From Microbispora bryophytorum (GTDB taxonomy: Bacteria; Actinomycetota; Actinomycetes; Streptosporangiales; Streptosporangiaceae): a DNA stretch of 64,000 nucleotides. The stretch is taken from contig NZ_VIRL01000012.1 of assembly GCF_006874465.1 (NCBI RefSeq), positions 181,249-245,248 of the forward strand, written 5' to 3'. The position numbers were made by a program, and so were the translations under genes. Positions 35,463 to 45,572 of the stretch are shown piece after piece; the first letter of the stretch is position 1; every line of letters starts with the position of its first letter. Below the pieces are notes generated by a model. That model worked only from the letters and a program-made list of their open reading frames with translations. It had not been told where the DNA came from and ran no database searches.

Positions 35463-37220
35463 ATGGCACGTGGCGGAACGGCTTCCCAGAACGGCATGCC
35501 ACCCGGTGTGCGCCCGCTGACCGTGGGCGATCCGGTCGTCATCGGGCGCTACCTGCTGCTCGGCCGGCTGGGCAGCGGCGGAATGGGCGTGGTCTACCTG
35601 GCCGAGCACCCCGGCGGGGGGTACGTCGCGCTGAAGACGCCGCATCCGGTGCACCTGGGAGACCCCACTCTGCGGGTTCGCTTCGCCGAGGAGGTCGCGC
35701 TCTCCCGGCGCGTGGTGCCGTTCTGCACGGCCGCCGTCATCGAGGACGGCCTGGACGGCGAGCGGCCGTACCTCGTCAGCGAATACGTCCCCGGCCCCGC
35801 GCTCTCCCAGGTGGTGGCCGCCCGGGGGCCGCTCACCCCCGACCTCGCGTACGGCGTGGCCCTCGGCACGGCCGCCGCGCTCGTGGCCACCCACGAGGCC
35901 GGTCTCGTCCACCGGGACCTCAAGCCCGGCAACGTGCTGCTGTCGCCGCACGGGCCGTTCGTCATCGACTTCGGGATCGCCCGCGACCTCGACGTCGCGA
36001 TGGCGCACACGCAGGCCGGGCAGATCATGGGCAGTCCGGGCTGGGTCTCCCCCGAGCGGCTTCGCGGCCACCACGCCATCCCCGCCTCGGACGTCTTCTC
36101 CTGGGGCTGCCTGGTCGCGTTCGCGGCGACCGGGCTGCATCCGTTCGGCGCCGGCGACCTCGACGTGCTCACCCGGCGCATCCTGGTCGAGGAGCCGCGG
36201 ATCGACGCCGTGCCGAAGCCGCTGTGGGGCGGCGTGGCGGCGGCGCTGCGGCGCGAGCCTGCCGACCGTCCGGACGCGGCCTGGTTGCTCGCCTCCCTGC
36301 TCGCGGCGGGCGGGGTCCACGGGACCGCCGACCCCCGGCGGGCGGTCGCCGCCGTGCTCGACGAGATCTGGCAGCCCGTGCCTCATCCGTCGGGGATCAC
36401 CGGCCGGGCCGCGCGGGGGCGGCGCACGCGGGGCAGGGACTCCCGGGAAGCGGCACAGAACCCGACACAGGGCGGATGGGCACAGGGTGGGTCGGCACAG
36501 GGCGGGTCCACACAGGGCAGGGTGGCGCGGCGCAGGGCGGCGCGCTCGCGGACGCAGGTGTCCCACGCGGGCTTCGCGGCGCTCGCCACCGTGACGATCG
36601 CGGCGGTGACGGTGGTGGCGGCGGGCGCCGGGTCGGCCCACATGAACAGCACGGCCGATCCGCCGCCCGCGCTGCCCGTGGTCATCCCCGGTGAGGACAG
36701 CGCCCTGCCGCCGGAGGACGTGCTCGGCACCGCCCGGCCGCCGGTGGTGCCCATCGTGGACGGCGCCCGGCCCAGGGTGACGGTGACGGCCACGCGGACG
36801 ATGCCGCCGCCCGGGACGGTTCCCGGGCCGGCGACCGAAGACGGCGGGCGGACGACCTCGGCGCCCTCGCCCTCGGCGGCCGGAGCCACCCTGCGTCCGC
36901 CCGGCGGCGGGCACTGCGTCACCGGAGGGCCGAAAGACTGCGGTTCCTCTCGGCCCTCCCCACCGGCACACCCAGACCGGCCCGGCCGGCCCGGACGCGG
37001 CGGTCAGCCCGGACAGGGGGGCCGGCCCGGACGGGGCGGTCAGCCCGGTCAGCCGGGTCAGCCGGGGGGCCAGCCGGGGCAGACCCGCCCGCCGATTCCG
37101 CCGGTGATCAGCCAGGAGCCGCAGTGGGGCGACGGGGAGTCGCCCCCGCCGAGCCCGAGCCCGCCGCCGGAGAGCCAACCGCCCAGCGTGGTGGCCACCC
37201 CCGCGCCGTCCATACCCTGA
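35463..37220 (+). CDS. Transmembrane Ser/Thr protein kinase
   Basis: A 585-residue PknB-like kinase. The glycine loop is LGRLGSGGMGVVYLAEH. The catalytic Lys is in YVALKTP, followed by LVHRDLKPGNVLLS, the DFG motif in VIDFGIARDL, and SPGWVSPERLRG. After residue 330 there is a basic juxtamembrane region with in-frame repeats (WAQGGSAQGGSTQG), one transmembrane helix (FAALATVTIAAVTVVAAGAG), and an extracellular tail rich in Pro, Gly and Gln (PGRGGQPGQ units). No PASTA domains are present, so the tail may sense or bind the wall nonspecifically. The ATG at 35463 follows GAGAGAGG. Confidence 0.9.
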   Translation: MARGGTASQNGMPPGVRPLTVGDPVVIGRYLLLGRLGSGGMGVVYLAEHPGGGYVALKTPHPVHLGDPTLRVRFAEEVALSRRVVPFCTAAVIEDGLDGERPYLVSEYVPGPALSQVVAARGPLTPDLAYGVALGTAAALVATHEAGLVHRDLKPGNVLLSPHGPFVIDFGIARDLDVAMAHTQAGQIMGSPGWVSPERLRGHHAIPASDVFSWGCLVAFAATGLHPFGAGDLDVLTRRILVEEPRIDAVPKPLWGGVAAALRREPADRPDAAWLLASLLAAGGVHGTADPRRAVAAVLDEIWQPVPHPSGITGRAARGRRTRGRDSREAAQNPTQGGWAQGGSAQGGSTQGRVARRRAARSRTQVSHAGFAALATVTIAAVTVVAAGAGSAHMNSTADPPPALPVVIPGEDSALPPEDVLGTARPPVVPIVDGARPRVTVTATRTMPPPGTVPGPATEDGGRTTSAPSPSAAGATLRPPGGGHCVTGGPKDCGSSRPSPPAHPDRPGRPGRGGQPGQGGRPGRGGQPGQPGQPGGQPGQTRPPIPPVISQEPQWGDGESPPPSPSPPPESQPPSVVATPAPSIP

Positions 37221-37265
37221 AACGACGTCCCGGCCGGATGCCTCCATGCAGCATGCTGTGTGTCC

Positions 37266-38069
37266 ATGGAAGCAGCTCTCGAACTCGACGACGTGACCGT
37301 CCGCGTGGTCGGCCGGACTCTGGTGACCGGCGCCGGCTGGCGGGTGGAGCACGGTCAGCACTGGGTGATCCTCGGCCCCAACGGCGCCGGCAAGACGACG
37401 ATGCTCTCGGTGGCCGCGGCCGTACGGCACCCGAGCTCGGGGACGGCCACGGTGCTCGGGCGGCGGCTCGGCGCGGTCGACCTGCGGGAACTGCGCCGGA
37501 GCATCGGCCTGGTCGCGGCGAGCCAGCGGCTCGTGGACGAGTCGCTGCTGGAGGAGGAGGGCGCGACCGCGTTGACCGTCGTGCTCACCGGGCACACCGG
37601 GACGAGCGCGCCGCTGTGGGACCGGTACGGCGAGGAGGAGCGGGAGCGGGCGCACCGGCTGCTGGCCGACCTCGGCTGCAAGGACCTGGCCGACCGCAGG
37701 TTCCAGGTGTGCTCGCAGGGAGAGCGGGCCCGGGTCCGGGTGGCCAGGGCGCTGATGGCCGACCCGGCGATCCTGCTGTTCGACGAGCCGTTCGCGGGCC
37801 TCGACCTGCCGGCTCGGGAGGACCTGATCGAGGCGCTGGAGGACCTGGCCCGCACCCGCCAGGCGCTCACGACCGTGATGGTGACGCACCATCTGGAGGA
37901 GGTGCCGGCCACGACCACGCACGCCCTGCTGATGCGGGACACCCGCATCCTGACCGCCGGTCCCGTGGGAGAGGTGCTCACCGGGCCGAAGCTGTCCGAG
38001 TGCTTCGGCCGGAGGCTGCGCATCGACTCGCTGGACGGCCGGTGGTACGCCCGCGCGCAGCGCGTCTGA
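37266..38069 (+). CDS. ABC transporter ATP-binding protein, stand-alone
   Basis: A 267-residue ATPase with Walker A ILGPNGAGKTTMLS, signature VCSQGERARVRVARAL, Walker B ILLFDEPFAGLDLP and H-loop VTHHLEEVP. The signature CSQGE differs from the canonical LSGGQ. This variant is found in ModF/YlmA-like actinobacterial ATPases whose permease partners are not encoded beside them. No permease gene is adjacent here. The gene sits 45 bp after the kinase gene, so the two may be co-transcribed. Convergent with aceA (30 bp apart). Confidence 0.87.
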   Translation: MEAALELDDVTVRVVGRTLVTGAGWRVEHGQHWVILGPNGAGKTTMLSVAAAVRHPSSGTATVLGRRLGAVDLRELRRSIGLVAASQRLVDESLLEEEGATALTVVLTGHTGTSAPLWDRYGEEERERAHRLLADLGCKDLADRRFQVCSQGERARVRVARALMADPAILLFDEPFAGLDLPAREDLIEALEDLARTRQALTTVMVTHHLEEVPATTTHALLMRDTRILTAGPVGEVLTGPKLSECFGRRLRIDSLDGRWYARAQRV

Positions 38070-38099
38070 CCGGCCGTCCGGGATGTCCGCTGTGGTTAG

Positions 38100-39392
<1,293 letters not shown>

Positions 39393-39538
39393 CTCCGGTC
39401 ACTCCCTTGTTGCGTACGTTGTCGTCACCTGGGGGCTTGCTTCGAGTTTGTGTCGATATCAAGACACTCACAAGGAGGCATCGGGCGAAAGAACGCCAAA
39501 TATTCTTCCTCAGGTAAGACTCGCGGGTATTCGAAGGT

Positions 39539-39623
39539 GAAGAAACGCAGAGTTTCCGCTGTGGACTAGACCAATCCGACCGGTGTCGATCTCGCGCCGA
39601 TGGAAGAAACGCCGATTTTCCGC
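39539..39623. promoter_or_regulatory. Two near-identical 21-bp repeats between aceA and ramB
   Basis: GAAGAAACGCAGAGTTTCCGC (written here as 39539-39559) and its copy at 39603-39623 match at 19 of 21 positions, differing only in the central bases. Each contains a GAAAC...TTTC imperfect inverted repeat. A weaker third relative starts near 39486 (GAAAGAACGCCAAATATTC). The spacing of 64 bp is close to six helical turns. Best inference: binding sites for the adjacent RamB-type regulator controlling both genes. Confidence 0.65.
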
Positions 39624-39636
39624 GTAAGATCGGTCT

Positions 39637-41109
39637 ATGACCTCCGTTCTGGGCGAAGAACCGCTGTCTTTGACGCACGAGCTCGATCTCCTGGCCTTCG
39701 GCCAGCGGCTCAAGCACCTGCGCAAGCAGCGCGGTCTCACGCTCTCCGACCTCGGCGATCGGGTCGGGCGTGCGCCCAGCCAGCTGTCGCTGCTGGAGAA
39801 CGGCAAGCGCGAGCCCAAGCTCTCGCTGCTGAAGTCGCTGGCCGCGGCGCTGAACGTGCCGGTGGAGGAGCTGCTGCGCAGGCAGGCGCCGAACCGGCGA
39901 GCCCAGCTTGAGATCGCCCTGGAGGAGGCCCAGCGCGACCCGCTCTACGCGGGGCTCGGACTGAGCAGGCTGAAGGTCTCCTCACGGGTGCCCAACGACG
40001 TGCTCGAGCACATCCTCGGCCTGTTCGAGGAGCTCAAGGCCAGGGAGGCGAAGGGCACGGCCACGCCGGAGGAGGCGAGGGCGGCCAACGCCGAGCTGCG
40101 GCGCAGGCAGCGCGAGCTGGGCAACTACTTCGAGGAGATCGAGAAGGCCGCCGCCGAGGCCCTGACCGCCGTCGGCTACCGGACCGGCGCACTGTCGGAG
40201 AGCACCGTCCAGGCACTCGTGTCGCACTTCGGGTTCGCCGTGCACACCGCGCCCGACCTGCCGCGGTCGGCGCGGTCGGTGACCGACCTGCGCAACCGGC
40301 GCATCTACGTCAAACGCCAGCAGCTGGGCATGCACACGCCGCGTACCGTGCTGCTGCAGACCCTCGGGCACATCGCGCTCCAGCACCACAAGCCGCGCGA
40401 CTTCGCCGACTTCCTGCGCCAGCGGGTGGAGGCCAACTACTTCGCCGCGGCCGTCCTCGTGCCCGAGGCGGCGGCCGCGCCGTACCTGCGGGAGGCCAAG
40501 CAGGACAAGGCGCTGTCGGTGGAGGACCTGCGCGACGTGTTCGCGGTGTCCTACGAGATGGCGGCGCACCGGTTCACCAACCTCGCGACCCGCCATCTCG
40601 ACCTCGTCTGCCACTTCGTGCGCAACGACGCCGGAGGGATCATCTACAAGGCGTACGAGAACGACGGGATCGTCTTCCCCGCCGACGAGCAGGGGGCGAT
40701 CGAGGGCCAGCGGATGTGCCGGCAGTGGTCGGGCCGCCAGGTGTTCCTCTCGCCCGACAGGTTCTCGCTGTACTACCAGTACTCCGACTCGCCCACCGGG
40801 ACGTACTTCTGCATCGCCCACGTGGACCCGTCGCAGGAGAAGGACTTCGCGATCACGCTGGGCGTGCCGTACCGGGAGTCGCGGTGGTTCCGCGGGCGCG
40901 AGACCACCCACCGCACCAAGTCGAACTGCCCGAACGGCGAGTGCTGCCGCCGCCCGCCGGCCGAGCTCGCGCAGCGCTGGGAGGGCTACGCCTGGCCGTC
41001 GGCGCGCGCCAACTCCCACGTGCTCGCCGCGCTGCCGCCCGGGTCGTTCCCCGGTGTCGACGAGGCCGACGTGTACGCCTTCCTGGAGCGCCACGCCGCC
41101 CACGGCTGA
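39637..41109 (+). CDS. ramB: RamB-type XRE/ImmA-like regulator of acetate and short-chain acyl-CoA metabolism
   Basis: A 490-residue regulator. Residues 20-85 are an XRE helix-turn-helix (FGQRLKHLRKQRGLTLSDLG, then SQLSLLENGKREPKLSLLK). The middle is an ImmA/IrrE-like domain in which the zinc-protease motif is degenerate (QTLGHIALQHH instead of HExxH). The C-terminal domain has a cysteine cluster (SNCPNGECCRRPP). This architecture is that of RamB, known in corynebacteria and mycobacteria to control aceA, aceB and related genes. The divergent aceA and shared repeats fit. The ATG at 39637 is the first in frame after the repeats. Confidence 0.92.
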   Translation: MTSVLGEEPLSLTHELDLLAFGQRLKHLRKQRGLTLSDLGDRVGRAPSQLSLLENGKREPKLSLLKSLAAALNVPVEELLRRQAPNRRAQLEIALEEAQRDPLYAGLGLSRLKVSSRVPNDVLEHILGLFEELKAREAKGTATPEEARAANAELRRRQRELGNYFEEIEKAAAEALTAVGYRTGALSESTVQALVSHFGFAVHTAPDLPRSARSVTDLRNRRIYVKRQQLGMHTPRTVLLQTLGHIALQHHKPRDFADFLRQRVEANYFAAAVLVPEAAAAPYLREAKQDKALSVEDLRDVFAVSYEMAAHRFTNLATRHLDLVCHFVRNDAGGIIYKAYENDGIVFPADEQGAIEGQRMCRQWSGRQVFLSPDRFSLYYQYSDSPTGTYFCIAHVDPSQEKDFAITLGVPYRESRWFRGRETTHRTKSNCPNGECCRRPPAELAQRWEGYAWPSARANSHVLAALPPGSFPGVDEADVYAFLERHAAHG

Positions 41110-41204
41110 GCCGCGCCGCCCCGATGCACGGCGTGGCGGGGTGCTCGCGCCGGGAGGGGATCGCGCTGATCGCCTCCTTCCGCCCGCCGCATAAGGTGAT
41201 GCCA

Positions 41205-42200
41205 GTGAACGTGGCGGACAGGGGGAGGGCGGGCGTGCTGCCTGAGGTGGAGGCCTGGCTGAGTCGGCGTACCTCGTCGGCGGCCGACTGGCCGGCCCGC
41301 GCCCTGCTGTCCGCGAAGGGACGCGCCACCGTTTCGGTGGTGCTGCCCGCGAGGAACGAGGAGGAGACGGTTGGGGAGATCGTCTCCGCCGTGCGGCGCG
41401 ACCTCGTCGAGGCGGTGCCGCTCGTGGACGAGCTGGTCGTGATCGACTCCCGGTCGTCGGACGGCACGGCGGAGCAGGCGTTACGCGCCGGAGCGAAGGT
41501 CTTCGCGCAGGACGAGATCCTGCCCGAGCTGCACGATCCGCGCTACGACGGCAAGGGCGAGGCGCTCTGGAAGTCCCTCGCGGTGACGACCGGCGACCTG
41601 GTGGTGTTCGTCGACGCCGACCTGCGCGAGTTCCGGACCTCGTTCGTGACCGGACTGCTGGGGCCCCTGCTGACCGACCCCGCGGTCGGGTACGTGAAGG
41701 CGTGCTACGACCGGCCCCTGCTCGGCGCGAGGGAACCGAACGCCGGGGGCAGGGTCACCGAACTGGTCGCCCGGCCGCTGCTCAACCTGCACTGGCCGCT
41801 GCTGGCCGGATTCGTGCAGCCGCTCGCGGGCGAGTACGCCGGCCGCCGCGCGGTCCTGGAACGCGTGCCGTTCGTCACCGGGTACGGCGTGGAGCTGGGG
41901 CTCCTCATCGACCTCCTGGACATGCTCGGGCTCGACGCGCTCGCCCAGGTCGACCTGGGCCGCCGGGTCCACTCCCACCAGTCCACGGAGGCGCTCGGCG
42001 GGATGGCCGGGCAGATCATGCACACTGCCTGGGCGCGGCTCGAGCGCCAGGACAAAATCGTTCCGTTGCACGAGCCGTCCACCCGGCTCGTCCAGTTCGA
42101 GCGGGGGCCCGCCGGGCACCGCCCGCTGACGCGGGACGTCGGGGTGGCCGAGCGCCCGCCGATGGCGACGGTCCCGCAGTACGCGTCCCGGCTGCGCTGA
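41205..42200 (+). CDS. gpgS: Glucosyl-3-phosphoglycerate synthase
   Basis: A GT81-type glycosyltransferase of about 331 residues that transfers glucose to 3-phosphoglycerate. In mycobacteria this starts methylglucose lipopolysaccharide synthesis; elsewhere it gives the compatible solute glucosylglycerate. Seen: VSVVLPARNEEETVGEIV, ELVVIDSRSSDGTAEQAL, the metal-binding LVVFVDADLREF, and VTGYGVELGLLIDLL with QVDLGRRVHSHQS. GTG 41205 has AAGG 8 nt upstream and is preferred over ATG 41199, which is too close to it. The partner phosphatase is not adjacent. Confidence 0.93.
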   Translation: MNVADRGRAGVLPEVEAWLSRRTSSAADWPARALLSAKGRATVSVVLPARNEEETVGEIVSAVRRDLVEAVPLVDELVVIDSRSSDGTAEQALRAGAKVFAQDEILPELHDPRYDGKGEALWKSLAVTTGDLVVFVDADLREFRTSFVTGLLGPLLTDPAVGYVKACYDRPLLGAREPNAGGRVTELVARPLLNLHWPLLAGFVQPLAGEYAGRRAVLERVPFVTGYGVELGLLIDLLDMLGLDALAQVDLGRRVHSHQSTEALGGMAGQIMHTAWARLERQDKIVPLHEPSTRLVQFERGPAGHRPLTRDVGVAERPPMATVPQYASRLR

Positions 42201-42220
42201 TCGGCTCCTTCCGCCGTGCT

Positions 42221-42235
42221 GTTACCGTTGGTAAC
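42221..42235. promoter_or_regulatory. Perfect inverted repeat GTTACC-GTT-GGTAAC
   Basis: A 6+3+6 palindrome 23 bp upstream of the acyl-CoA dehydrogenase ATG and 21 bp after the gpgS stop. Such short, strongly symmetric sites fit TetR-family regulators of fatty-acid genes, and GTTACC...GGTAAC-like symmetry is uncommon by chance in DNA this GC-rich. No regulator gene is adjacent; the protein is unknown. Confidence 0.6.
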
Positions 42236-42257
42236 ACCGAGAAGAGGAGAGCCCCCG

Positions 42258-43469
42258 ATGACCTTCTGTCCCGAGTTGAGCGACGACCTTCGCGAGCTGC
42301 GCACCTGGGTCCACGAGTTCGCCCGCGACGTCGTCCGCCCGGCTGGGGTGGAGTGGGACGAGCGCGAGGAGACGCCCTGGCCGGTCATCCAGGAGGCCGC
42401 CAAGATCGGGCTGTACTCGCTGGACTTCTTCGCCCAGCAGTGGTTCGAGGAGTCGGGGCTCGGCCTGCCCGTGGCGTTCGAGGAGCTGTTCTGGGGGGAC
42501 GCCGGGATCGGCCTGTCGATCGTGGGCACCGGCCTCGCCGCCGCCTCCATCGCCGCGAACGGCACCCCCGAACAGATGGGGGAGTGGCTGCCCCAGATGT
42601 TCGGCACCGCCGACGACGTCAAGCTCGGCGCGTTCTGCTCCTCGGAGCCCGACGCGGGCAGCGACGTCGGCGCGATCAGGACGCGGGCCGTCTACGACGA
42701 GGCGAAGGACGAATGGGTCCTCAACGGCGTGAAGACCTGGGTGACCAACGGCGGCATCGCCGACGTCCACATCGTCGTGGCCTCGGTCGACCCCACCCTG
42801 GGCACCCGGGGCCAGGCGTCCTTCGTCGTCCCGCCGGGTACGCGCGGCCTGTCCCAGGGGCAGAAGTTCAAAAAGCACGGCATCCGCGCCTCGCACACCG
42901 CCGAGGTCGTCCTTGACAACGTACGGGTGCCCGGCCGGTGCCTGGTGGGCGGCAAGGAGAAGCTGGACGAGCGGCTCGCCCGGGTGCGCGCCGGCGCGCG
43001 GTCCGGTGAGCAGGCCGCTATGCGGACCTTCGAGACCACCCGCCCACTCGTCGCCGCCATGGCCGTCGGCGTCGCCCGTGCGGGCTATGAGTACGCCCGG
43101 GACTACGCCCGGGAGCGCGAGCAGTTCGGCCGCAGGATCGGGGAGAACCAGGCCGTCGCGTTCCTGCTCGCCGACATGGCAACCCGGGTGGACGTCGCCC
43201 GGCTGATGACCTGGCGGGCGGCGTGGATGGCTCGGCACGGCCGCCGGTTCGAGCAGGCCGAAGGGTCGATGAGCAAGCTGGTCGCCAGCGAGACGGCCGT
43301 CTGGACGACCGAGCAGGCCATCCAGATCCTCGGCGGGGCGGGTTACACCCGCGAGCACCCGGTCGAGCGCTTCCACCGCGACGCGAAGATCTTCACCATC
43401 TTCGAGGGCACCAGCGAGATCCAGCGCCTCATCATCGGCCGCTCCGTCACCGGCCTCCCCGTCCGTTAG
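42258..43469 (+). CDS. Acyl-CoA dehydrogenase
   Basis: A 403-residue FAD enzyme for alpha,beta-dehydrogenation of an acyl-CoA. Seen: LGAFCSSEPDAGSDVGAIRTRA, WVLNGVKTWVTNGG, FKKHGIRASHTAEVVLDNVRVP, AREREQFGRRIGENQAV, IQILGGAGYTREHPVERF and DAKIFTIFEGTSEIQRLII. The catalytic Glu is at the usual position in FEGTSEIQ. The ATG at 42258 has GAGGAGA 7 nt upstream. Chain length is not readable. The preceding palindrome suggests control by a TetR-type regulator; the nearby aceA/ramB fits acetyl-CoA metabolism. Confidence 0.93.
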   Translation: MTFCPELSDDLRELRTWVHEFARDVVRPAGVEWDEREETPWPVIQEAAKIGLYSLDFFAQQWFEESGLGLPVAFEELFWGDAGIGLSIVGTGLAAASIAANGTPEQMGEWLPQMFGTADDVKLGAFCSSEPDAGSDVGAIRTRAVYDEAKDEWVLNGVKTWVTNGGIADVHIVVASVDPTLGTRGQASFVVPPGTRGLSQGQKFKKHGIRASHTAEVVLDNVRVPGRCLVGGKEKLDERLARVRAGARSGEQAAMRTFETTRPLVAAMAVGVARAGYEYARDYAREREQFGRRIGENQAVAFLLADMATRVDVARLMTWRAAWMARHGRRFEQAEGSMSKLVASETAVWTTEQAIQILGGAGYTREHPVERFHRDAKIFTIFEGTSEIQRLIIGRSVTGLPVR

Positions 43470-43586
43470 CCGAGGTTGCCGCGGGCTGAGGTCCCGGCGG
43501 GCCCAGCACTTCGATGAGGTGCGTACTCGGTCTCTACCGCCGGCTGCCGTTTCGGCCGCCGGCGGAGTCGCACGCTCCCGGCCCGC

Positions 43587-45572
43587 CTACGCGGCGGGAC
43601 ACCCAGGGTCATCCAGGCCGTTCGCGCCGCGGCGGCGCTCACGGGTCATCCACGCCTTGCCCTCCGCCGCGACACCCTCGAGGACATGCAGAGTGTGGCG
43701 CAGCCCGGCCGCATCCAGAGATACCTCGGAGACCTCTTCTGGATCCTCGGACTCTTGGTTCTCCTCGAGCTCCGGCCCGATCATCTGAGCGGTGATCTTC
43801 TGGCCGTCCATGAGGGAGAGCTCGAAGGTATGAGAGTTGTCGTCCGCCTGCCGCACGTGGACGGCCGTGACCGCCTCGAAGCGGTAGTTCAGCCGATTCC
43901 GGTCTTGAAAGGTGCCGTCCGCGAAGTGCAGCCTGGCGTTGCACTGCCGTACCCCGTCGGCGGTGATGAGGAAGATCTTCATCTCATACTTCCGGTATCG
44001 CCAGGGACCGCCCTGTATCCGCGCCCGGGTTGCGGAACCGTTCCGCGCCTCGATGAAGGCGTAAGCGACGACGTCGCTCATCTTGAGCCGATAGTGCCGC
44101 AGCGCCTCGTCCAGCAGCACTTTGCGATCGCAGTCCAGCCAGGCGGCCATCTCCCCGTCGTCGGGCTTGTCGGCAAGCCGCTTCTTCCATAGGTCGTAGG
44201 CCATATCGCACTCGGCCGACAGTTTCTTGAAGTCAGATATGTCGGCGTTGTGTCGGCGGCGTTCGAGGGCGATCTGCAGCCAGGCACTCCCAGCGATCCA
44301 GCCGGCCGCGACGGCCAGGACGACCGACGGAATCCCGGCAGGTCCGCCGGTCTGCAGCGCGCCGCTCACCGCCCAGGCTCCTCCGGCGGCAAGGGCCATC
44401 GCACCAAGCACCGCTGTCGCCATCGTGCGCCGGGGAGTGGCCAGTTCCCGACGGTAGCTCCACAGCCTGCCGTTGTCCCATCGGCGCGCCACTTCAGCGG
44501 CCCGGCGGCGAATCAGCCAGTTGAACGCGTCGACCTTGAAACCCATGTCGCGATAGGCGTCCGCCACCTCGTCCCGAATGCGCCTGCGGATACCGGCCGT
44601 CCACGTGAGCCACACCTCGCGGTCCATACCGTTCGGCATGTACTTGGCGAGGTAGTACGCGAGTTGGTGGTCGATTCTCCGCGCGAGGCGATCAGGGGGC
44701 GTGTCGGTGCTGGGGCGTGGTGCCGGCGCGTACGCCTCGTCCATCGCCTGACGGCGGCCGGAACGGAAGCGCCATTCCAGGCCCGCACGGGCGGCGAAAC
44801 AACCCCCGATGATGCTCAGCAGGTAGGCGAGCAGAGCGGAGACCCGGCCACCCTGAACCAGCAGCAGGCCGATGTGCGCGGTTGCCGGGACGGACACCAG
44901 CGTCCCCGCCACCGCCCTGAGCCAGGTGGCACCGGGAACTGTCGGCTGTTCGGGCTGCCGTACCAGGGGAGCGGCCGGCTCCGGCTGGAAGAACTTCCAG
45001 ACCCGGTCCTGGCGGCTACCGGCCTTCTGCTGCTTACAGGCGTCCCGCAGTGTGAGGTGCCACAGCTGGTCCTTGATCGACCCGTCGAGGAACAGCTCCA
45101 TATGGCGCAGGATCATGATCCGCTGAGTCGGGCGGAGCTCGTCGAGCTCCATCATCAGACGGCGGACGTCCACGTCGGGTTTCTCCGCGGCGTCCAGAAG
45201 CCGGCGAATGGTCCGCACACCATCGGCCCAGGAGTCGTCGCCGCTGAGCGGGAGGAAGCGATCCGAGCCGCGGAGGCGGGCCGCCTCCTGGGCGGACAGT
45301 TCCCGGCGGGTCCTGCCGCTGACCATGGCGAGCGGCCAGTAGAAGCACACCTGGTTCGTCACGTAGCCGGATGCGACTGCCTCGTCGATGAGCCGCAGTC
45401 CTCGACCCGCCGCACCGCCCTCAAGGAAACGCACGCCGATCTCGAACTTCTTGTCTGCCGGCGAATCCGGGGCGACTGCGTAATAGTAGACATCGCCGTG
45501 CACGATGCCCTGCACGCCGACCTGAGCATCGTCGGAAGCGAAGTTCGCTGCGGTGTTGTCGGATGGCGTCAT
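43587..45572 (-). CDS. Uncharacterised four-helix membrane protein with N-terminal VHGD segment
   Basis: A 661-residue protein. Near the N-terminus (residues 18-28) is VGVQGIVHGDV. It is almost the same as a segment in the protein encoded just upstream (VGVQAGIVHGG). Residues 40-200 look helical and resemble a family widespread in actinobacteria (KFEIGVRFLEGGAAGRGL, then VCFYWPLAMVSGRTRREL). Two pairs of transmembrane helices follow (about 217-263 and 383-436), separated by a basic cytoplasmic region. The C-terminal 180 residues include a strand-rich area (IFLITADGVRQCNARLHFADG). I do not recognise a catalytic motif. The ATG overlaps the upstream stop in an ATGA arrangement. Likely the membrane effector or scaffold of a three-gene system. 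Confidence 0.8.
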   Translation of the reverse strand: MTPSDNTAANFASDDAQVGVQGIVHGDVYYYAVAPDSPADKKFEIGVRFLEGGAAGRGLRLIDEAVASGYVTNQVCFYWPLAMVSGRTRRELSAQEAARLRGSDRFLPLSGDDSWADGVRTIRRLLDAAEKPDVDVRRLMMELDELRPTQRIMILRHMELFLDGSIKDQLWHLTLRDACKQQKAGSRQDRVWKFFQPEPAAPLVRQPEQPTVPGATWLRAVAGTLVSVPATAHIGLLLVQGGRVSALLAYLLSIIGGCFAARAGLEWRFRSGRRQAMDEAYAPAPRPSTDTPPDRLARRIDHQLAYYLAKYMPNGMDREVWLTWTAGIRRRIRDEVADAYRDMGFKVDAFNWLIRRRAAEVARRWDNGRLWSYRRELATPRRTMATAVLGAMALAAGGAWAVSGALQTGGPAGIPSVVLAVAAGWIAGSAWLQIALERRRHNADISDFKKLSAECDMAYDLWKKRLADKPDDGEMAAWLDCDRKVLLDEALRHYRLKMSDVVAYAFIEARNGSATRARIQGGPWRYRKYEMKIFLITADGVRQCNARLHFADGTFQDRNRLNYRFEAVTAVHVRQADDNSHTFELSLMDGQKITAQMIGPELEENQESEDPEEVSEVSLDAAGLRHTLHVLEGVAAEGKAWMTRERRRGANGLDDPGCPAA

